Translations under genes and position numbers: made by a program
NCBI GenBank assembly: GCA_947095585.1
Contig: OX352764.1
Location: 4,573,001 to 4,637,000, forward strand
Source of the DNA: Nephrocerus scutellatus
Taxonomy: Eukaryota > Arthropoda > Insecta > Diptera > Pipunculidae
Length of the DNA: 64,000 bases
Reading direction: 5' to 3'
Part shown: one piece after another, positions 58,786 to 64,000 of the stretch
Layout of the letters: the number at the start of each line of letters is the position of its first letter
Position numbering within the stretch: the stretch's first letter is position 1
Notes under the pieces: model-generated
What the model saw: only the letters and a program-made list of their open reading frames with translations
What the model was told of the DNA's origin: nothing
Database searches by the model: none

Positions 58786-58789
58786 TCGG

Positions 58790-59507
58790 GAACTACTAAT
58801 TTTATTGATGGAGGAATAATGCGTGCAGAAGATCCAACATTGGTCCCTCAATTTAGATAGTGGAGCGCGAATTTGAAGCGTAGTGCAATCCTTTAACTAT
58901 CTCGGGTCAACAATAGCAGCCGATAACAGCATGGAACCAGAAATACGCGCACGGTTGCTTAAAGCCAACAAAGCCTACTATAGCCTGTCAAGACTCTTCA
59001 AATCCAGGAACCTAACCATAACATCCAAGCTGCTGATATATAAGACAATGGTCATACCAGTACTTACATATGGATCCGAGACTTGGGTGCTTAGCAAGAA
59101 GAATTCTGACCTCTTAGCCGCGTCCGAGAGAAATGTCTTACGGAGAATTGTTGGCCCCGTATGTGAGGAAGAACGATTTCGGAGACTCTATAATGATGAG
59201 ATCTACGAGCGTTACCGCGATGTCGACATCGTGAAGAAAATTAAGCTCGGTAGGTTCCGGTGGGCAGGACACCTAGCTCGCATGAGCGAAGAGGATCCTG
59301 CTCGGAAAGTCCTTTGCGGTAGGATTTATGGAACACGACAGCGAGGCCGGCCAAGCCTACGCTGGAAGGATGGCGTAGACCAGGACGCCCAGAGTTTAGG
59401 GGTGCCAAACTGGATGACATCGGCTCAAAATCGGGACCGGTGGAGAGACTTTTTGCGGAATGCCAGGACCGGACCCCGGTTGTAGAGCCAAATATGATGA
59501 TGATCAA
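58790..59507 (+). mobile_element. RTE-like LINE (family R), 5'-truncated, 3' end intact
   Basis: The open frame 58883-59485 (200 codons) encodes the C-terminal half of a LINE polyprotein: QSFNYLGSTIAADNSMEPEI at the start, LLIYKTMVIPVLTYGSETW at about residues 50-68, LRRIVGPVCEEERF near 86-99, RLYNDEIYERY near 101-111, IKLGRFRWAGHLARM near 119-133, GRPSLRWKDGV near 154-164, and RDRWRDFLRNAR near the end. About 90 bp upstream continues the homology in another frame. The 3' end is a short UTR with an ATGATGATGA tail at 59494-59503, typical of RTE-clade LINEs. The undamaged frame makes this the least decayed LINE in the window, though without endonuclease or RT palm it cannot be active. Confidence 0.87.
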
Positions 59508-60305
59508 ACCAAATTGACCTTTTATCAAAGCAGTAAAAGCGAACAGAAGATCCAACTAAAATGACCCTCCTTGAGGCCAGGAAAAGCGAACGGAAGATCC
59601 AACCAAATGGACCCTCTGTCAAGGCAGTAAAAGTGAGCAGAAGATCCAACTAAATCGACCCTCTTTGAAGGAAGAAAAAGCGAATAGAAGATCCTACCAA
59701 AATTACCCTCTTTTAAGGCTGGTAAAGCGAACAGAAGATCCAACAAAATTGATTCTCTATCAAAGCAGTAAAAGCGAACAGAAGATGCAACCAAATTGAC
59801 CCTCTTTGAAGGCAGTAAACAGAAGATCCAACCAAATTCACGCTCTATGCGGGCAGTAAAAGCGAGCAGAAGATCCCACCAAATTCACGCTCTATGCGGT
59901 CAGTAAAAGCGAGCAGAAGATCCAACCAAATCGACCCTCTTTGAAGGCAGGAAAAGCGAGCAGAAGATCCAACCAAATCGACCCTCTTTGAAGGCAGGAA
60001 AAGCGAGCAGAAGATCCCACCAAATTCACGCTCAATGCAGTCAGGAAAAGCGAGCAGAAGATCCAACCAAATCAACCCTCTTTGAAGGCAGGAAAAGCGA
60101 GCAGAAGATCCCACCAAATTCACGCTCTTTGCAGTCAGGAAAAGCGAACAGTAGATCCAACCAAATTGACCCTCTTTAAAGGGAGGAAAAGCGAACAGAA
60201 GATCCTACCAAAGTGACTCTCTTTGACGGAAGGAAAAGCAACCAGAAGATCCAACCAAAGCGACCCTCTTTGAAGGAAAAACGAACAGAAGATCCAACCA
60301 AATTT
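59508..60305. repeat. ~48-bp tandem array, about 16 units
   Basis: The consensus unit contains AAAGCGAACAGAAGATCC, AACCAAATTGACCC and TCTTTGAAGGCAG. AGAAGATCC landmarks recur every 47-50 bp from 59541 to 60295; some units alternate with a CCCACCAAATTCACGCTC variant (59870-60125), giving a two-unit higher-order pattern. It begins within a few bases of the RTE tail. Because 48 is a multiple of three, both strands keep long repetitive frames (for example 59845-60123); these are not genes. Confidence 0.95.
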
Positions 60306-60739
60306 TAGCAGCAGAAATGGGTTCAACGAAGAGGTCATCACTGAAACAAACGCCTATTTTGAGAAAACCTATTATTTAGAAGGAATAAAAAAAATATGTT
60401 GAGAAATAAAAGACTTTTTTTGCCGAAAAAAATATTTTCTATTCAGTCATTAACTTATCAAACTACCCTCGTAGATAAGAGCGTATGCTAAACATAGACT
60501 TAAGTGCTGGAGATCGATTTTTTCCGGAAAACCTCAGTCAGACCCCATTTGTTGTACTTATATATAAGAAGAGCAAGTACAAGTAGCAGCGGAGTATTTG
60601 AATTTTTATTTTTCATCTTTTCCGTATTTCTTAATTTAAAAAAAGTAAATTATTTGTAAAAAAAAACATGCGTAGGGGATTTACACTCATAGCGTTGCGG
60701 TGCTAAGGAACTTTTTTTTATTTCAAACTAAATAATTAC
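60306..60739. other. AT-rich non-coding sequence
   Basis: Poly-A/T runs and a palindromic CTTATATATAAG near 60558. No gene seen. Confidence 0.5.
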
Positions 60740-60880
60740 GTTTGTATTCATAAATTCAAATAAAAAATAGTAAAGGTCGAGGTTTGGAACCTTGTGGTAC
60801 ACCATTATTTATGTAGTTTTGCTCACTTCCACCATTTTAGGGTTAACTGACTTGTCTTATAAAGCAGCGAAGTATCTATT
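60740..60880 (-). pseudogene. LINE fragment: RT motif B
   Basis: Minus strand reads NGVPQGSKPRPLLFFI (about 60811-60764), RT motif B with Gly-to-Arg change (GSxLGPLLF expected). Related to the plus-strand scraps at 45960, 54600 and 56330. Too short to classify. Confidence 0.65.
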
Positions 60881-62289
60881 TTTAGTTTCCATCCTTTCAA
60901 TGTTTTTGAATTTTTAAAAAAAGGGTTTTTTTCTCTTATGCTAAGCATATCATTGTCACACATCACATCCGCACACCTAAGAAGCGCTGCTCTTTTCCTG
61001 AAAGTAAAACGAAACGAAATTATCTTCTGTGAAGAAGTACCCCCTGTTTCCAACAAAATGTATTAGTATTGTGTTTGTGTTATGGGGCTGGGATTGAGGT
61101 GTAAAACGAGCGCACCTACCAGGAGCTACACTCATCGGTCAGCTCGGACAGATACAGTTGGCTCTGCTTTTAATTTGAAATGGAAATGGAAACGACCAAC
61201 AACCAACCGACAGACAGACAGACAGACAGAAGGACACGACACGGCGACGAAACCAACCCAAATCCAATTCCATATGAACTGCTGATGTGGTCGTTTTTAG
61301 ATACAAATTTTCGGATTGCTCGGTCGGTCTCAGTTGTGAAGTGTGAAGTTTGTGGTGTGGCATAGCAATATCCGACGATGACGACCGAATGGGTAACAAC
61401 TGAAGGAACTGGTCGGTCTCGGGATGCTTTACACCCACGGATCTGTGTTTAGAGATCATTTTGCAAATTTTAGTTTTTTTTTTCTCCATTTTTTTTGAAT
61501 TTTTTTTTGGTTAGTTGCTGTTATAAAAATACAGAACGAATATCGCTGTCTTGTAGAATTGTTAAATGGTAGATGTGTTAGATGTTTAATGTGTGTGTGT
61601 GGTGTTTGTCGTTTTGTTGTTTCTGCTTAGTGTTTTGTTTTTGGATTCTTCTCTTCACGGAGAAAACTATTTTACCTGCCATGGCCATGGGTTAGACGAT
61701 GCCTCCTTTTTGCATTGCAATAATTCATGGATTAAACCGCACTTAAAATCCAGATACGAAATGAAACATTCCAGCACTCCACGTCCACACCACACAGAAT
61801 GACTAATATTTTGATTTAAAAAAAAATTAATACTCGTATTATTCATCCTTGAGAAGGATTGTGATTGTGACGCCCACCACATCCAGTTTTTTCCCAAATG
61901 CAAAAATTTAATTTTTTTTTCATTTCTTTTCTTTCTTTCCAGATAATGTGCTGCAAAATTTGGTAAGTTGGCATATTACACTGTTGCATAGTTATACAGA
62001 ATATCAAATTATGGAAGGTTTTTAGCTTAATTCATAGAAAAGCAACCGTGAACAGTGAATAATACATCGTAGGTCAATAAAATGAAAGTCAAATGTTATT
62101 AACTAAAGCCTCTGTTGAGGTGCCTGGTATTTTTTTACCCATTTCATCGGTATATAACATTTCTATGTAGCTATCTTACAGATAACCCTCCTATAACACG
62201 CCAATACAAAAAGAAGGTTAACATTCAATGATCTATTTAAAACTTTTGTTTTTTTTTATTTAACATAGAAGTAACTTAACTTTTATAAA
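60881..62289. other. Unique non-coding sequence
   Basis: Includes a GACA run at 61210-61231, TG repeats near 61590-61605, long T runs (61475-61510, 61912-61920) and a possible microexon at 61943-61962. No transposon recognised. Confidence 0.5.
61943..61962 (+). CDS. Possible 20-nt microexon
   Basis: A strong pyrimidine tract and CTTTCTTTCCAG acceptor end at 61942, and a consensus donor TTTG|GTAAGTTGG begins at 61963. The 20 enclosed bases would be a microexon, known in insect neuronal genes but also easily produced by chance. Joined in phase 0 to the candidate exon at 33571-33651 it stays open; joined to the alternative frame it gives an immediate stop. No homology. Confidence 0.2.
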
Positions 62290-63185
62290 GAAATGGCAAA
62301 AATACCCGGCATTTCCTGGCTGCTCCATTCCACTAACCTCAACCATACTGAACACCCGCTCACTGAATGTGGTTTGGTCTGTTGGTTCGTAACTTTGTTA
62401 CTTCATCACGCCTAAACCACTAGACATATTGAAGACATATTCACACCATATGTTCGATTGGTGCTCATAAAGGTTTATATATTTTTTGAGCCAAATAGAT
62501 GGCTCTGGGGTCGAGATATTTTTTAAAATGTGATTGTGCATGTATATGTTACCTCATCACACCTAAACCACTGCTCCAATCAAAGCCATATTCACACCAT
62601 ATATTCGATTGGTACTCCTGAATGTTTATCTATTTTTTGAGCCCGGTAGATGGCGCTGAAGTCGAGATATGTTTGAAAATGTGAAGATGTGAGATATATA
62701 TGTGATTTCATCACGCTTAAACCACTGGATGTTTCGAAACTATACTCACACCATATGTTTAATTGGTACTCCTGAAGGTTAATCTATTTCTTGAGCCCGG
62801 TAGATGGTGCTGGAGTCGAGATATTTTTGAAAATGTGATTGTGGATATATATGTGACCTCATCACGTCTAAAACACTAGACGTATCGAAACCATATTCAC
62901 GTTATATGTTCGATTGCTACTCCTGGTTTATCTTATTCTTGAGCCCGGTAGATGGCGCTGGAGTCGAGATATGTTTGAAAATGTGACTGTGGATATAAAT
63001 GTGACCTCAGCACGCCTTAACCACTGGACGTATCGAATTCATATTCACACCATATGTTCGATTGGTACTCCTGAAGGTTTATCTATTTCTTGAGCCCGGT
63101 AGATGGCGCTGGAGTTGAAATATGTTTGAAAATGTGATTTTGGATATATATGTGACCTCAGCACGCCTAAACCACTGGACGCTTC
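62290..63185 (+). mobile_element. GC-headed element (family G), copy E, with five ~152-bp units
   Basis: Starts AAAATACCCGGCATTTCCTG, then GGCTGCTCCATTCCACTAACC-like head (about 62300-62345) and a shortened CACTGA minisatellite, followed by an array. Units carry CATCACGCCTAAACCACT, TATTCACACCATATGTTCG, TTGGTACTCCTGAAGG and GAGCCCGGTAGATGGCGC. The AGATGG landmark lies at about 62497, 62648, 62802, 62950 and 63101 (151-154 bp apart). The array is cut off at 63185, where a minus-strand mariner fragment starts; the AT-rich 3' end seen in copies C and D is missing. Confidence 0.8.
62400..63185. repeat. ~152-bp tandem array with CTCF-like core in each unit
   Basis: Five units. Three contain GTAGATGGCGCTG exactly (near 62647, 62949 and 63100) and two have one-base variants (62496 and 62801). 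This fits Drosophila CTCF cores and lines up with the core of the 28067-29386 array, on the opposite strand relative to the head. Outside this core the two units show no clear similarity. Confidence 0.9.
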
Positions 63186-63760
63186 CCCAAATGCGACAAC
63201 TCTGTTTGTTGAGTTCAAAATGCGCCTCATCCGAGATGATTTTCTTTGAAAAATCACCATTCACTTCACTTCACTTGTTGTAAGATCCATTCTGTACTGC
63301 GCATGGTCTGCTGCCATTAAATGTTGTGTCGACTAAATCTTATAAGCTGCTACGTGAAAGTCTCAGTTGCTGAGAACGATGGCGAATCGAGGTAAAAGAA
63401 TTCTGGTCACTCACTAACCGCTGCAATCAGTTCAACAGACCGATCTGCAGAAACACGGACCGGTCTTCTCTTCTGGGCTTAAACTGATCCAATAGCCTCA
63501 AATTTTTCGATTATGGTGATCGAAAATAACTAAACCACATGACCGCTGTCAAACAACAACGCTGTATTACCGACACACACAAAATGGCGATCTTAATAGG
63601 ACACCCTTTACAAAGTTTGGTAATTTCATCAACTAAATTTTCGACTCCACAAACGAATTCCCATGATGGCTTCCCATTCTTTGTACTGACACAACAGTCC
63701 AATCCATCATTTTGATCTTTGTACTCATGGTAGTATCGTGGGAAATTAAAAAAAAATCAA
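63186..63760 (-). pseudogene. Tc1/mariner transposase relic, N-terminal half
   Basis: Minus strand with frame shifts: a start region near 63740, EKFEATGSV-like near 63510-63480, RRPVRVSADRSVELIAAVSE near 63465-63405, a helix-turn-helix remnant, then DFSKKIISDEAHFELNKQSC near 63255-63200 with the first catalytic Asp (SDEAHF) and RIWG. It is cut at 63186 by the array of family G copy E, so the catalytic second half is absent. No terminal repeat was located. Confidence 0.78.
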
Positions 63761-64000
63761 TCGCTTGACGTAAACGCCTTCCTCTAAGTCGCGTTGTGCA
63801 GTGGCGTGGCCATTTGCTGCCCCACCGTTTGAACCATTGAACCGTTTAATAAACAAATTACTTCAGATCAATTCCTGGAAAGCGACGAAAACTCATTAAA
63901 CCATTTTTCACACGCGTCCTGATTGATCATCTTGATGGTGAAGCTTTATCGCCCTGTGCAGGCTTACAGCTAATCGGCAAATGGAAAATAATCTCCAACA
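63761..64000. other. Non-coding sequence at window end
   Basis: No recognisable feature in the last 240 bp. Confidence 0.4.

Noticed and set aside
59241..60341. Minus-strand repeat-protein-like frames (Leu/Phe/Ser-rich units)
   Set aside because: The 48-bp array keeps frame on both strands; no start context, promoter or domain supports a protein.
1..64000. LTR retrotransposon or endogenous virus
   Set aside because: I found no LTR pair, primer-binding site, protease/integrase or envelope-like sequence; all RT fragments have non-LTR motifs.

Overview
This window looks like non-coding nuclear DNA of a higher fly (Diptera, probably Cyclorrhapha) with a large, transposon-rich genome. The evidence is AT-rich intron/intergenic sequence full of opa-type CAA/TTG and other microsatellites; decayed R1/LOA/I-like, jockey-like, CR1/jockey-like and RTE-like LINE fragments; Tc1/mariner relics; one tRNA-derived SINE with a perfect target-site duplication; and a family of small elements carrying tandem repeats. 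I cannot name the species. No complete host protein-coding gene is visible. The best hints of a host gene are on the plus strand: an 81-nt candidate exon (33571-33651), a possible 20-nt microexon (61943-61962) and a possible three-codon start exon ending at 13996. These would fit very long introns of one plus-strand gene, but the link is inference.

Layout. 1-4.6 kb: unique DNA, an exact 163-bp tandem duplication and a GGAATG-rich satellite. 4.6-9.9 kb: LINE fragments and one small GC-headed element. 9.9-14.6 kb: mostly unique DNA with a weak promoter candidate and a MITE-like AT-rich block. 14.7-20.3 kb: LINE and mariner relics and a ~72-bp array. 20.3-23 kb: unique DNA. 23-30.3 kb: LINE relics, a 112-bp array, and a mariner interrupted by a GC-headed element with ten ~135-bp units. 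30.3-33.2 kb: SINE, CTCAAGACC array and LINE tails. 33.2-41.6 kb: candidate exon, 62-bp array, inverted relatives of earlier repeats and a long GTT microsatellite. 41.6-48.5 kb: mariner relics, including a 376-bp deletion derivative with TA duplication, a ~120-bp array and LINE pieces. 50.3-53 kb: LINE fragment, a second array-bearing GC-headed element and a degenerate array. 54.4-60.9 kb: a duplicated segment, LINE fragments, an RTE-like 3' half with an open 200-codon frame and a 48-bp array. 62.3-63.8 kb: a third array-bearing element abutting a mariner fragment.

Three patterns stand out. First, a family sharing a GC-rich head (core TTTCCCGGCTGCCCC followed by CCCACTGACC repeats) carries a different tandem array in each of three copies. 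Two of those otherwise dissimilar arrays share a core containing TAG(G/A)TGGCGCTGG in nearly every unit, which resembles Drosophila CTCF sites; such elements could spread clustered insulator-type sites. Second, tandem arrays repeatedly begin where a LINE or mariner fragment stops, always on the 3' side of the element's sense strand. Third, several satellite families recur in opposite orientations tens of kilobases apart. All coding calls are from conceptual translation by eye; LINE clade names are provisional.
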